Positions 27,011 through 36,253 of a stretch of DNA of 64,000 nt are shown piece after piece. The stretch comes from Parachitinimonas caeni (lineage in GTDB: Bacteria; Pseudomonadota; Gammaproteobacteria; Burkholderiales; Chitinimonadaceae). Made by a program: the position numbers and the translations under genes. The stretch's first letter is position 1; every line of letters starts with the position of its first letter. The notes under the pieces are model-generated. The model had not been told where the DNA came from. It saw only the letters and a list, made by a program, of their open reading frames with translations, and ran no database searches. The stretch lies in the NCBI RefSeq assembly GCF_030129945.1, contig NZ_JARRAF010000021.1:18864-82863 (forward strand), read 5' to 3'.

Positions 27011-27243
27011 TCGGTTCAGCAAAAAACGCAGAGCAATCGGCTATTGTCTCAGAGTTGACGGTTGCTGCAGATAAATAATGTTTGATTTTCATCGGGATAA
27101 GCGGCTTTACGATGTGAGCGGAGCGGCCGGCAGTCGTGTCAGCCTGGGTGAGGTGAAGAAAATCTGCCGTCTGGCAGTTTGGACCTTCATTGCGGAATTT
27201 CAGCTGCTAGGCTGATAGCGGGTTCTGCAACATGAGGCTCGTC

Positions 27244-28011
27244 ATGTGCATTCTTCGTTGGCAATGGCTGGTGTGGGCGGGGCTGTGTGTCAGTTCGCCG
27301 GCTAAGGCAGCCAGTGAGCTGATTCATGTTTATGTCGATGCGCTGACGCCGCCGATGGTGATTCTTAGCCAAGGTAACCAGGCGGAGGCCGGGGCGCTGA
27401 TCGAAGTGGTGGATGCGCTCGGGCAGGAACTGGCGGTCAAGGTTCGGCATATGGCTGTCTCGCGCAAACGGCTGGAGCCAACCTTGCTGGGTGGCAAGGC
27501 GCATATTGGTTGCTATTTCAATCCGCAGTGGGCCCAGGCGCGGGATGCCCTGCTCTGGTCTGATCCGGTCATGCCGCAGGTAGAGCGGGTCGTTACGCTG
27601 ACCCGGCAGGGGCTGCAGATTAATCAGATCGAAGATTTTCGTGGCCGGAGAGTCGCGCTGATGCTGGGGTATGTGTACCCATCGCTGCAATCGCTTGAGG
27701 CCAATGGGGCGGTAACCCGCCTTGATGAAACCAAGGTCGATGCCCAGTTCCGGCTGGTTATACGTGGTCTGGCTGACCTGCTGGTACAGGCAGAACCGGT
27801 TATTGCCGACTATCTGCACCGCAATCCGGGGCATGAAAAGTCATTTACGGTGCAGCCTATGTTGTTCTCCGCTACCCCAACCTATTGTGCGGTCTCGCCA
27901 CAGTCACCGTATTCCCTCGACAAGATCAATGCAGCGCTGAAACGACTGGTGGTCGCAGGTCGGATCGACGCGATTCTTGACCGTTACCAATTAAGCCGGA
28001 TGCCGCGATGA
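27244..28011 (+). CDS. Periplasmic solute-binding protein, amino-acid type (orphan)
   Basis: 255 residues from the ATG at 27244, chosen for the GAGG site six bases upstream; an ATG at 27232 is in frame. A signal peptide (LRWQWLVWAGLCVSSPAKA) is followed by an SBP_bac_3-like domain, with GGKAHIGCYFNP and FRGRRVALMLGYVYP as recognisable parts. No permease or ATPase is adjacent, so it may serve a distant transporter or act as a sensor-type binding protein. Ligand unknown. It is followed by a second, different protein of the same fold. Confidence 0.75.
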   Translation: MCILRWQWLVWAGLCVSSPAKAASELIHVYVDALTPPMVILSQGNQAEAGALIEVVDALGQELAVKVRHMAVSRKRLEPTLLGGKAHIGCYFNPQWAQARDALLWSDPVMPQVERVVTLTRQGLQINQIEDFRGRRVALMLGYVYPSLQSLEANGAVTRLDETKVDAQFRLVIRGLADLLVQAEPVIADYLHRNPGHEKSFTVQPMLFSATPTYCAVSPQSPYSLDKINAALKRLVVAGRIDAILDRYQLSRMPR

Positions 28012-28054
28012 GTGGCGCTGGCGCCTTGTTGTCCCCATTCAAAAGGAGTTTGAC

Positions 28055-28792
28055 GTGAACGCCATGACCAAGTGCCTGATTGCTGTGCTACTGAGCGGCA
28101 GTGTCGTGTTTGCCCATGCCGAAGTCAGATTGGTGGCGGGAGAAGTGCCACCGTTCGTCTATCGGGACAATGGTGTCGAAAAAGGGGTCGCGTACGATTT
28201 ATTCAAGGAGATGGCCAAGCGGGTGGGGCATTCTGGCAAGATCGAGATGGTGCCTTTTGTCCGGGCTATCGAGATGGGTAAAACCGAGCCGAACATGCTG
28301 TTGATTCCGATTGGCCGCAATGAGGCCAGAGAGAAGTCTTATGGCTGGGTGACCGGCTTGGTAGAGGAAGAGTTTTTACTGTTTGCCGCCAGTAATTCCA
28401 AGGTGGATATCTCAAGCTTCGAGGCTGCCAAAGATCTGCGGATCGGTGTCATGCGTGCATCGGTTGGGGAGCGGATCGCCAAAGAGAAGGGCTTGGCCAA
28501 GATTGAGGACGTGACGCAGGAAGACGTCAATGCCAAGAAGCTGGCCGGTGGGCGGATTGATGCCTGGATTGGTGCTCGCAACTCGGTGATGCAGGGGCAG
28601 AAGGTGGCTGGTCTGGATCGCAAGCTGTTGCGTAGTGGTGCAGTCGGCAGCCGCATCAATATTTTCCTGGCGTCATCGTTGAACTTCGATGCTGCTGAGG
28701 CCGCCAAGTGGAAAGGGGCGCTGGAAGCTATCAAGAAAGATGGCACCTATGCCCGGATTTTAAAAAATTACGAATACGATTTGCCGGATTGA
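28055..28792 (+). CDS. Periplasmic solute-binding protein, amino-acid type (orphan)
   Basis: 245 residues from a GTG at 28055 preceded by AAAGGAG. The signal peptide is KCLIAVLLSGSVVFAHA. The mature part, EVRLVAGEVPPFVYRDNGVEKGVAYDLFKEMAKRVG..., is a class 3 solute-binding domain, as is LRIGVMRASVGERIAKEKG. It is only distantly related to its upstream neighbour. No membrane partner is encoded nearby, and the ligand is unknown; polar amino acids are typical for the family. Confidence 0.8.
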   Translation: MNAMTKCLIAVLLSGSVVFAHAEVRLVAGEVPPFVYRDNGVEKGVAYDLFKEMAKRVGHSGKIEMVPFVRAIEMGKTEPNMLLIPIGRNEAREKSYGWVTGLVEEEFLLFAASNSKVDISSFEAAKDLRIGVMRASVGERIAKEKGLAKIEDVTQEDVNAKKLAGGRIDAWIGARNSVMQGQKVAGLDRKLLRSGAVGSRINIFLASSLNFDAAEAAKWKGALEAIKKDGTYARILKNYEYDLPD

Positions 28793-28843
28793 TAGGTGAC
28801 ACCGCGCCTGCCTCCGGCAATGCCAACGAGGGGAATACAGGCT

Positions 28844-29983
28844 ATGCGTGTGGTACTGGCGCCAGATTCATTCAAGGGTTCATTGTCGGCGACGGCCGTT
28901 TGCCGTGCGATGGCAGAGGGCATTCTGCGGGCTTGGCCCGCAGCGGAGTTGCTGTGGCGGCCGATGGCAGATGGCGGGGAAGGTACGCTGGAGGCCATTG
29001 CTGCTGCCGGGCATGTGGTGTGGCGGCAATCCTGCGTCAGCGGTTTTGATGGCAAACCGGTCGAAGCCCGCTGGCTGTGGCGGGAGGGAATCGCCATTCT
29101 GGAGACGGCCGAAGTAGTGGGTTTGCATCAGGTGGGTGATCTGCCCTTGGCCGAACGAAGCAGCCGGGGTGTGGGCGAGTTGATTACCGCAGCATTGGAT
29201 GCAGGCGCCCGGGAAATCTGGCTCGGCTTGGGTGGAACAGGGTGTAATGATGGTGGTGCGGGATGCCTGGCTGCGCTGGGCTTGCGTCTGCTCGACGCAC
29301 ACGGCCAGGCTCTGCCGGCAACATTGGCGGGCTTGGCTCATCTGGCGCGGCTCGACTGGCACCTGCTGGACCCGCGTCTGCAGCATGTACGTCTGGTGTT
29401 GATGTCGGACGTGACCAGCCCCCTGTGTGGCCCGCAAGGCGCGACCTTCGTATTTGGGCCGCAGAAAGGCGCAGATGCTGCCGATCTCGCGACCTTCGAT
29501 GCGCGATTGGCGCATTGGGCGCAGCAGGTGATGCCGCATTCCGGAGCGCCCTGGCATGAATCGGCTGGCGCCGGCGCTGCTGGAGGGTTGGGCTTTGCCC
29601 TGTTGACCTTGGGCGGGGAGTATCGCAGCGGCAGTGCCGCCGTGGCGGCTTTGAATGGTCTGGCTGAGGCGCTGACTGGCGCGCAATGGGTGCTTACGGG
29701 CGAAGGCCGGACCGACCAACAGACAACCCTCGGCAAAGCACCCTGGCGCGTGGCCGAACTGGCCGCCGAGGCCAGGGTACCGGTTACGCTACTTAGTGGT
29801 GCAGTAGATCGCCAGGCTCGTACGGTGCTCGCCCAACGTTTTGCTGGATATTTCTCTATCTGCAACGGCCCGCAGACGCTTGATCAGGCCCGGTCTGAAG
29901 CGGCTGTACTGGTTGCCGATGCAGCCGAGTCGCTGACCCGGCTGTTCATGCTTGGCGGCCGCTATCACATGTACTTGTCGTAA
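28844..29983 (+). CDS. Glycerate kinase
   Basis: 379 residues from the ATG at 28844. The family hallmarks are VVLAPDSFKGSLSA at the start, PMADGGEGTLEA, LGLGGTGCNDGGAGCLAALG and VLTGEGRTDQQTTLGKAP. It phosphorylates D-glycerate to 2-phosphoglycerate (the GarK/GlxK family usually makes the 2-phospho product) with ATP in the cytoplasm. No glyoxylate or glucarate pathway genes are adjacent, so the source of glycerate is not shown. Its end overlaps the convergent binding-protein gene by 19 bp. Confidence 0.9.
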   Translation: MRVVLAPDSFKGSLSATAVCRAMAEGILRAWPAAELLWRPMADGGEGTLEAIAAAGHVVWRQSCVSGFDGKPVEARWLWREGIAILETAEVVGLHQVGDLPLAERSSRGVGELITAALDAGAREIWLGLGGTGCNDGGAGCLAALGLRLLDAHGQALPATLAGLAHLARLDWHLLDPRLQHVRLVLMSDVTSPLCGPQGATFVFGPQKGADAADLATFDARLAHWAQQVMPHSGAPWHESAGAGAAGGLGFALLTLGGEYRSGSAAVAALNGLAEALTGAQWVLTGEGRTDQQTTLGKAPWRVAELAAEARVPVTLLSGAVDRQARTVLAQRFAGYFSICNGPQTLDQARSEAAVLVADAAESLTRLFMLGGRYHMYLS

Positions 29984-30717
29984 AGCTTTTCGTAGGTCTT
30001 GTCGGCCTGAATGGCTTTGAGCGCCTTGTCGAACTCTGCGGCCAGTCCGGCATGGCCCTTGGCTTTGTTGAAGATCAGAAAGGTCGGGGTTGATTTGACC
30101 GGCGGCGATAGCGGCATGATGTTGCTGATCTTCAGCTGGCCTGCGGTATAACGGCCTACGTCCTGATTGGTGAGGATGGCGTCGATACGGCCGCTCGATA
30201 GTTTCTGCAGGTTCTGCTCATCCTTGTCGATTTCCTCTACCTTGATCTGGCCGGATTTCACGGCTTCTTCAAATTCGGGAGGGGCCTTGAAGCCACGCCG
30301 CAGACCGACCGATTTGCCTTTCATATCAGCCAGGCTCTTGTAGGCGATATTGGCATCCTTGCGGGCAAACAGCGTGTAAGCCGTAACGTGCAGCGGTACG
30401 GTGGTGAAGTCCATATAAGCTTCACGCTCGGGTGTGCGGCCATAGGCATAGGCGCATTCCACTTCGCTGCCAGCCCCTTTCTTGATGTCTTCTTCCAGCC
30501 TTACCCACGGTAACAGCTTGAAATTGATCTTCACGCCAATCCGCTTGCCCACCTCGTCGATAGTATCGACATCAATACCCGTGATCTTGCCATCTGCGCT
30601 CAACACATAGGGCGCGAAGGTATCGGAATAGCAGGTGATTTCCTTGGGTTTGCCAGCAGCCAGAACACTGGTGCTGCAGCAAAGGGCCAGCAGAGAGAGG
30701 GCGTAGCGAGCGGTCAT
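29965..30717 (-). CDS. Periplasmic solute-binding protein, amino-acid type (orphan)
   Basis: 250 residues from the ATG at 30717 (AGGAGA upstream). The signal peptide is YALSLLALCCSTSVLA. The SBP_bac_3 domain shows FAPYVLSADGKITGIDVDTIDEVGKRIG and LADMKGKSVGLRRGF. It is the third orphan protein of this fold within 4 kb; all three lack transport partners. Its 3' end overlaps the glycerate kinase gene tail to tail, which is unusual but in-frame stops on both strands are clear. Confidence 0.82.
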   Translation of the reverse strand: MTARYALSLLALCCSTSVLAAGKPKEITCYSDTFAPYVLSADGKITGIDVDTIDEVGKRIGVKINFKLLPWVRLEEDIKKGAGSEVECAYAYGRTPEREAYMDFTTVPLHVTAYTLFARKDANIAYKSLADMKGKSVGLRRGFKAPPEFEEAVKSGQIKVEEIDKDEQNLQKLSSGRIDAILTNQDVGRYTAGQLKISNIMPLSPPVKSTPTFLIFNKAKGHAGLAAEFDKALKAIQADKTYEKLYDKYM

Positions 30718-30861
30718 TGCGAGGTCTCCTGTGCAGTAAGGGGGTGAACAGCTCACCCGTATTACTCCAGCTTAGAAGCTGCAGGCAAAATTGCTGCCAG
30801 CCGTGAGGTAGGGCCAGGGGAGTGCCGGTTTTTTCAGCACTCCCTTCGCGCTTCACTGTGC

Positions 30862-31452
30862 TCAGGCGGTGCCTTTGATCAGCTGGAAGTTGAGCCGCGC
30901 GTATTTGATCAGCAAGGTGCCAGTCCACTTGCTCAAATAGTAGTTGAGGATCGTCCAGGCGCTGCCGACGAATACCAGAATCAGACCGACAAAGGCGGCC
31001 GAGTCTTCGCTGGACATATCCAGATCGGGCAGATTGATGGTGACCAGCTGATCAAGCCCGGAACCCGGTGCGGCGACCAGCAAGGCCGCTACCCCGGCGA
31101 TCAGCAGCGCAATCGACGCGACGAATAGCGCAAACAGCACGGTGATGATTGCCAGCACCGGTCCCAGCAGTATCAGATTGAGAAACCCGAGGCCGACCAA
31201 AGCCCCCAGCATGCGGACAAAGTTTCCCCCTGACTTGCGCTCTTCCCACTGCTTGATGCTGGACTCTGCCCGCAATTCGCGCACCAGATGCCGTGGGTTG
31301 CCCAGCGAGCTGGCAATGTCTTCTTCGGTGCGGCCGCTCGCGATGCCATCGCGGAAATACTCGCAATAGTCAGCCACGATATCTTCGATCTCATGGGGGT
31401 CAAGGCCCTTCAGCTCGCCGCGCAAGCTCCTGATGAAACTGTCCTGATTCAT
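30862..31452 (-). CDS. DUF1700 family membrane protein
   Basis: 196 residues from the ATG at 31452. The cytoplasmic N-terminal part (FIRSLRGELKGLDPHEIEDIVADYCEYFRDGIASGRTEEDIASSLGNPRHLVREL) is the typical DUF1700/HAAS helical domain; three to four membrane segments follow (LGFLNLILLGPVLAIITVLF, LFVASIALLIAGVAALLVA, FVGLILVFVGSAWTILNYY). The start overlaps the stop of the padR gene by ATGA, so the two are co-translated; PadR-DUF1700 pairs are common and are thought to respond to envelope stress. Confidence 0.88.
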   Translation of the reverse strand: MNQDSFIRSLRGELKGLDPHEIEDIVADYCEYFRDGIASGRTEEDIASSLGNPRHLVRELRAESSIKQWEERKSGGNFVRMLGALVGLGFLNLILLGPVLAIITVLFALFVASIALLIAGVAALLVAAPGSGLDQLVTINLPDLDMSSEDSAAFVGLILVFVGSAWTILNYYLSKWTGTLLIKYARLNFQLIKGTA

Positions 31453-31766
31453 GATTTGTTTGCTCCCACGATCTTGTTGACCTCTGCCAGAAAACCAGAC
31501 CACTCCGACTTCATCGCCTGCAGGGTTTCCAGCCCCTTGGCCTCCAGCCGGTAATACTTGCGCGGCGGACCTGCATCGGATTCGACCAGATAGGTGCTGA
31601 CCAGCCCATCATTCTGCAGGCGTCGCATCAGCGGGTAGATGGTGCCTTCGCTCATTTCCACGCTATCTGCCAGCGTCGAGACAATTTCGTAGGCGTAGCT
31701 ATCGTGCTGTTCCAGCAGCGCCAGCACGCACATTTCCAGCACGCCCTTTTTCAACTGAGTTTTCAC
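31449..31766 (-). CDS. PadR family transcriptional regulator
   Basis: 105 residues. It has the winged-helix signature of small PadR proteins: KKGVLEMCVLALLEQHDSYAYEIVSTLADSVEMSEGTIYPLMRRLQNDGLVSTYLVES...GPPRKYYRLEAKG. It probably represses its own operon with the DUF1700 gene. The 205 bp upstream are AT-rich and carry a half repeat element but no gene. Confidence 0.92.
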   Translation of the reverse strand: MKTQLKKGVLEMCVLALLEQHDSYAYEIVSTLADSVEMSEGTIYPLMRRLQNDGLVSTYLVESDAGPPRKYYRLEAKGLETLQAMKSEWSGFLAEVNKIVGANKS

Positions 31767-31929
31767 CTGGCAGACCCTCCCGCTTGATCAGGACTCCAGT
31801 GTATAGACAGGTACTTTGCTATGCAAGGTACCTTCTTATGAATTGAACTGGCAGGAGCTATTGATGCTGCGAAGTAGGTATTTGATTTTTAATAAATGTT
31901 TGACTGTTGATTACAGGGGTATCTTTTTG

Positions 31930-31984
31930 ATCAGGCCCAAATCCGGCGAAACGCGATCCGAAAATAAAACGTCAACAGAGCCCA
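31930..31984. repeat. Dispersed repeat, right end (copy R8)
   Basis: It runs from ATCAGGCCCAAATCCGGCG through the CGAAACGCGATCCG block to GTCAACAGAGCCCA, nearly the same as the last 55 bases of R5. The terminal TA has changed to CA. The stop codon of the AlaX-like gene (TGA in TGTTGACG on the minus strand) is inside this end. Confidence 0.75.
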
Positions 31985-32631
31985 ATATCGTGATTGAGGC
32001 TGACTTCAATGCGCTCTTTGCCCTTGCCGACGTTACGGCGCTTGAGTGAGAGCGGGCCGATTTCGGCTGTGCTGCGCACATGGGTTCCGCCGCACGGGAC
32101 GCGTGCGAGCCCGGTGATTTCCCAATAACGGCGACCGGTTGCTTCGTCGCTGAAGCCCGTACGGATCGGGTGGTCGGCTGCGACGATGGCTGCGATGGCA
32201 GCGCTGAGTTCGGGAAACAATGCGCTGACATTCTCGTGCCAGGCAAAGTCGATGCGGGCTTTGTCTTCAGCAATATGCGCGCCGATTTTTTCAACGCCGG
32301 GTAGCCGTTGGCAGATCAATTCCAATACCAGCTCGGCAGCGAAATGCAGTCGCATCAAGCGATAACGGCGCGGCCAGTCGATTTCCACCTCAACCCGCTG
32401 GCCGGTTTGCAGGCCATGGGGCATCGGAAGGGTATAAACAATGCTGCCATTTTCCTGCTTGCGGGCAGACTCGACTGTCAGCCCGGCAATACGGCCGGTA
32501 TCGCTTTCCTGGCCGCCTGAAAAGGCAAAAAAGATGGTGCGGTCGAGCACAAGGTCGGCTCCGTCAACCGCAATGACTTGGGCGGTCAAGCGGGTTAAGT
32601 AGGGGTCTTGCCAGAAAATGCGCTCAGTCAT
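31972..32631 (-). CDS. Alanyl-tRNA editing protein (AlaX-like)
   Basis: 219 residues from the ATG at 32631 (MTERIFWQDPYLT), the usual family start; upstream codons to 32715 lack support. FFAFSGGQESDTGRI and CGGTHVRSTAEIG match the AlaRS-type editing domain that removes serine or glycine from mischarged tRNA-Ala. The His-x3-His of AlaX zinc sites is read here as LHFAAE, with Glu in place of the second His. The last four residues (DIGLC, then TGA) are encoded at or within repeat R8, so the C-terminus may be altered compared with relatives. Confidence 0.85.
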   Translation of the reverse strand: MTERIFWQDPYLTRLTAQVIAVDGADLVLDRTIFFAFSGGQESDTGRIAGLTVESARKQENGSIVYTLPMPHGLQTGQRVEVEIDWPRRYRLMRLHFAAELVLELICQRLPGVEKIGAHIAEDKARIDFAWHENVSALFPELSAAIAAIVAADHPIRTGFSDEATGRRYWEITGLARVPCGGTHVRSTAEIGPLSLKRRNVGKGKERIEVSLNHDIGLC

Positions 32632-32740
32632 GGCTTGGCGAAAGGCGTTTGGGATGAGCTGGCAGTATGCACTCGCCTGGCGCATCCAGCGCAAGCGGTT
32701 GACTAAAAGCCCCATCTGGCGGGGCGGTGATCAAACCGGT

Positions 32741-33856
32741 TCAGCCGTAGATATTCTCGGCAAAGCAATGCTGGATATGCTCGATTTCATCCTGGCAGCT
32801 TAGCAGGGCATGGATGCAACGGGGGTCGAAGAGCCGGCCGGACTGCTGTTGCAGCCAGTCAAAAGCTTGCTCATTGGGCCAAGCCTGCTTGTAGGGGCGT
32901 TGGCTGGTGAGAGCATCGAAGACATCGGCAACGGTCACGATGCGCGATTCCAGCGGGATGTTGTCACCAGCGAGCCCGTCCGGGTAGCCGCTACCATCGA
33001 AAAGCTCGTGGTGATGCAGGATGATATTGCGCAGCAGGTGGATCTGACCGACACCTGCCAGGCCGAAGTTCTCCAGAATCTGCTCGACCAGTGTCAGCCC
33101 GGCACGGGCGTGCTCGCGCATGATGACTTGTTCTTCGGCGTTGAGGGGGCCGGGTTTGAGCAGAACCTGGTCGGGGATGGTGATCTTGCCCAGATCATGC
33201 AGGGGAGCAAATAGATAGACATGCTCGACAAAACTATCGTCCTGGCCGAACGCTGCGCCGATCTGCTGGGCGATCAGTCGGGCATAGCGCGACATGCGTT
33301 CCAGATGGTTGCCGGTTTCCGGATCGCGCGCCCGGGCCATGTTCATGGCGGATTTGAGCGTTGCCAGCAAGGTACGGACATTCGCGTGTTCGTTGTAGAC
33401 GAGCAGGCTGGCAAAGTGCGCCAGCATGTCCAGCTCGGCCAGCAGCGCGCCTTGAAACAAGCCGGGCGTGCATGAATTGAAGAACACAAAGCCAAAGAAC
33501 TGGCCGTTCACGCACATTGGCACCGTGTAGCTGGCACGATAACCAACGGCCAGCAGGGCCTGGACGTGACGCTTGTTGCTGTCTTCGAGCACCGAGAAAT
33601 CGTTGATGACCCGCGGGGACTGGCTGGTGGCAACGGCTTGCAACCACGTCGTGTCCCTTAGCCGGGCATGGTAGAACGGCAAAGGATTGGCTTCCCTTTC
33701 GATCGCTACAAAGGTCTTCACCCAATCGCTGCCGGGGTCATAGAGCGCAATGGCGAGTCGCTCAACCGCCGGATACTTCTTCTGCATGGCGTGCAGCAGA
33801 TAGTGCAGCTTGGCAGACAAGGGACCGGGCTCTTGCAGCTCATGCAAGCCAGACAT
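32741..33856 (-). CDS. GAF and HD-GYP domain protein, probable cyclic-di-GMP phosphodiesterase
   Basis: 371 residues after an AGGAGAG site. Residues ~20-155 look like a GAF sensor (AIALYDPGSDWVKTF, ASYTVPMCVNGQFFGFVFFNS). Residues ~165-345 are an HD-GYP domain with HD at 220-221 (PLHDLGKITIPD), HHHE at 281-284 and the GYP in DGSGYPDGLAG (290-292). The catalytic set is complete, so c-di-GMP hydrolysis to GMP is expected. The N-terminal GAF should bind a small ligand. It has its own promoter region (33857-34052, no gene seen). No partner is evident. Confidence 0.88.
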   Translation of the reverse strand: MSGLHELQEPGPLSAKLHYLLHAMQKKYPAVERLAIALYDPGSDWVKTFVAIEREANPLPFYHARLRDTTWLQAVATSQSPRVINDFSVLEDSNKRHVQALLAVGYRASYTVPMCVNGQFFGFVFFNSCTPGLFQGALLAELDMLAHFASLLVYNEHANVRTLLATLKSAMNMARARDPETGNHLERMSRYARLIAQQIGAAFGQDDSFVEHVYLFAPLHDLGKITIPDQVLLKPGPLNAEEQVIMREHARAGLTLVEQILENFGLAGVGQIHLLRNIILHHHELFDGSGYPDGLAGDNIPLESRIVTVADVFDALTSQRPYKQAWPNEQAFDWLQQQSGRLFDPRCIHALLSCQDEIEHIQHCFAENIYG

Positions 33857-34052
33857 GGGCTCTCCTCTCAGCGTTGCGCGCTACCCATGACATCGCCTGC
33901 AAGGGGGGATGGGATCGTGCCGCATCAGGCGGATACGCCGACGTCCGCATCGCGCAAGGGTCAGGTGTGACGCACTCTTTTATTTATATGCGATGAAAAC
34001 CGGGTGAACCAGCTTGCCGTGTTACGGCGGGCAATCCGAGGGGGCGGGGCGT

Positions 34053-34376
34053 TTACACCAGAAACAGCCAGCGCCAGCCGAAGTAGATCAGCATGCCACC
34101 GCCAATGGCGGCCAGCAGGTGACGGGTGCGCCAGACGATGAGGGCACTGGCCAGCGAACCAATGATGGCGGGATTGCGCCAGCTGAGCTGCCAGTGGCTA
34201 CCATCGGGCAGCAGGACAGTGGGCACGATGATCGCAGTCAGCACCGCCACGGGCACATAGCGCAAAGCGGCCTGCAGCGCCGGCGGAAACACCAGTCTGC
34301 CGCCGAAGGCATATGGCAGGTAGCGAATGGCGAAGGTCAACACCGCCATGCCAACAATGGTCAGGAATTCGGTCAT
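34053..34376 (-). CDS. azlD: AzlD family branched-chain amino acid exporter subunit
   Basis: 107 residues with three to four hydrophobic segments: [23 protein letters not shown] and [19 protein letters not shown] are characteristic of AzlD. It pairs with AzlC, whose stop overlaps this start by four bases, to form the inner-membrane exporter of branched-chain amino acids and analogues. Confidence 0.88.
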   Translation of the reverse strand: MTEFLTIVGMAVLTFAIRYLPYAFGGRLVFPPALQAALRYVPVAVLTAIIVPTVLLPDGSHWQLSWRNPAIIGSLASALIVWRTRHLLAAIGGGMLIYFGWRWLFLV

Positions 34377-35107
34377 CCGGCATGGTCCTGTCTGGGGGTT
34401 TGCCGGCTTTCACACCAGACGCCTGTGACGACGCCGGCCAGGGCGGCCAGCATCAAACCGAGTTTGTAAGGAAGCCCGTGCGCGGCAAGGGCAACGACGG
34501 CGGCTGCCAGGGCAGCCCAGCGCATGGCAGGAGTCTTCAGCATGGGTACGACGATGCCGACAAAGGTGGCGACCATCGCAAAATCCAGCCCCAGATTTTC
34601 CAGCCCCTTCACCGACTGACCCAGAATCAGACCGGCGGCCGTCCAGAGCTGCCAGTTGCTGTACATGGCCAGCACAGAACCCAGGTAATACCAATGCTTG
34701 TAAGGGGAGGGATCGTGGCTGTTGTAGCGATGCTGGACTACCGCGAAGGTCTCGTCGGTCAGGCCGAACGCCAGAGGCAGCCGCCAGCGCTGTGACAGCT
34801 TGCCCACATGCGGCAGCAAGGTTACCGAATACAAGGCGTGCCGCAGATTGACGATGAGCGTGGTGAGCCAGATCACCCCCAGTGCGGCATGACCCTTGAA
34901 CAAGGTCAGAGCAATGAACTGCGAGGAGCCGGCAAAGACCAAGGCCGACATGGCCAAGGCACCCAGCGTCGAGACACCAGACTGTTCGGCCAGCGCACCA
35001 AAGATCATGCCGAACGGTGCGGCGCCGATCAGCATGGGCAGCGAATCACGGGCTCCTGCCAGAAATTCGCTGCGGCGGCTTGCCTGCAGGCTGGTGTGGT
35101 CACTCAT
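34373..35107 (-). CDS. azlC: AzlC family branched-chain amino acid exporter
   Basis: 244 residues. The AzlC signature [26 protein letters not shown] is followed by [13 protein letters not shown] and [18 protein letters not shown]. There are about seven membrane segments. It is the large subunit of the AzlCD/YgaZH exporter. The ATG overlaps the stop of the agmatine deiminase gene, so transcription is probably shared with aguA. Confidence 0.9.
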   Translation of the reverse strand: MSDHTSLQASRRSEFLAGARDSLPMLIGAAPFGMIFGALAEQSGVSTLGALAMSALVFAGSSQFIALTLFKGHAALGVIWLTTLIVNLRHALYSVTLLPHVGKLSQRWRLPLAFGLTDETFAVVQHRYNSHDPSPYKHWYYLGSVLAMYSNWQLWTAAGLILGQSVKGLENLGLDFAMVATFVGIVVPMLKTPAMRWAALAAAVVALAAHGLPYKLGLMLAALAGVVTGVWCESRQTPRQDHAG

Positions 35108-36156
35108 AGCTTGGCCAGAGGGCCGGCGGGTTGCTGCTGCGTGATGCAGTGGATGCCACCCCCCCCACCGAAAATCTCGGCAACAGGCAGGGTGATGACC
35201 TTGCGCTGCGGAAACAGCTCGCGAATCACGCCGACAGCTTCGTCATCAGACGGGTCACCGAACACCGGCATCACGATGCCGCCATTGGCGGGGTAGAAGT
35301 TGACGTAGGACAGCGAGACGTAATGGTTCTTGGCATCTGCCAGATGGCGGGGTGCCGGCTCGGGCAGGGTGACAACCTGATAAGGTTTGCCCTCTACGTC
35401 ACGCGCCGCCGCCAGCCGACGCTGGTTGTCCTGCCAGGCGGCGTAATTGGGGCGGAACGGGTCGTCGCAACGCTGGGCCAGAATCGTGGTCTCGTTGACG
35501 AAGCAGGCGATGTCATCGACGTGGCCATCGGTGTGGTCATCAAACAGACCATTACCCAACCAGATGATATTGCGCACGCCCAGATAGCTGCACAACATTT
35601 GCTCGATCTGCTCGCGGCTCAGGCGTGGGTTGCGGTTAGGGTGCAGTAGACATTGCGCGGTGGTCAGCAGGCTGCCGCGACCATCGACATGGAACGCACC
35701 GCCTTCCAGTACCAGCGGCGCTTCAAACCGGCTGGCACCGATGGCGTCCAGCATGCGGCCCGCGACGGCGGCATCGTTTTCAAAATCGGGGAACAGGCCG
35801 CCCCAGCAGTTGAAAATCCAGTCCACGCCAGCGACTTCGCCTTTGGCATTGGTGACGAAGGTCGGGCCTTGGTCGCGCATCCACGAGTCGTCGATCGGCA
35901 GCTCCATGACTTCGATATTGCTCCCGCAGAGCGAACGCGCCAGCGTGGCATCTTCGGGGCGGGCCACCATGCAGACAGCTTCGAACTCATTGATGGCTTG
36001 CGCCACTTTGGCATAGGCCACTCGGGCGCGGGTCAGCTCGGCCTCCCCTCCCCACAGCTCTTCCCGGCAGGGAAACGCCAGCCAGCAGCGCTCGTGGGCG
36101 GTCCACTCGGCAGGCATGGAAAAGCCAAGGCTGGCCGGGGTAATGGGACTCAACAT
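35104..36156 (-). CDS. aguA: Agmatine deiminase
   Basis: 350 residues from the ATG at 36156, chosen for the GGAGA seven bases upstream; a start at 36171 is possible. Guanidine-modifying motifs are complete: [17 protein letters not shown], the catalytic His in [10 protein letters not shown] and the catalytic Cys in [14 protein letters not shown]. It converts agmatine to N-carbamoylputrescine and ammonia in the cytoplasm. The amidase for the next step is encoded just upstream, so the pair makes putrescine from agmatine. Confidence 0.93.
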   Translation of the reverse strand: MLSPITPASLGFSMPAEWTAHERCWLAFPCREELWGGEAELTRARVAYAKVAQAINEFEAVCMVARPEDATLARSLCGSNIEVMELPIDDSWMRDQGPTFVTNAKGEVAGVDWIFNCWGGLFPDFENDAAVAGRMLDAIGASRFEAPLVLEGGAFHVDGRGSLLTTAQCLLHPNRNPRLSREQIEQMLCSYLGVRNIIWLGNGLFDDHTDGHVDDIACFVNETTILAQRCDDPFRPNYAAWQDNQRRLAAARDVEGKPYQVVTLPEPAPRHLADAKNHYVSLSYVNFYPANGGIVMPVFGDPSDDEAVGVIRELFPQRKVITLPVAEIFGGGGGIHCITQQQPAGPLAKL

Positions 36157-36253
36157 GGAAATCTCCGTCATCAATGCAGGCAAGGATATTTTTGGGCTGG
36201 CGCCCAATTCATTCAAGTAACTGGCCGACCAAAGTTGGCGGCCAGGTATCGGC

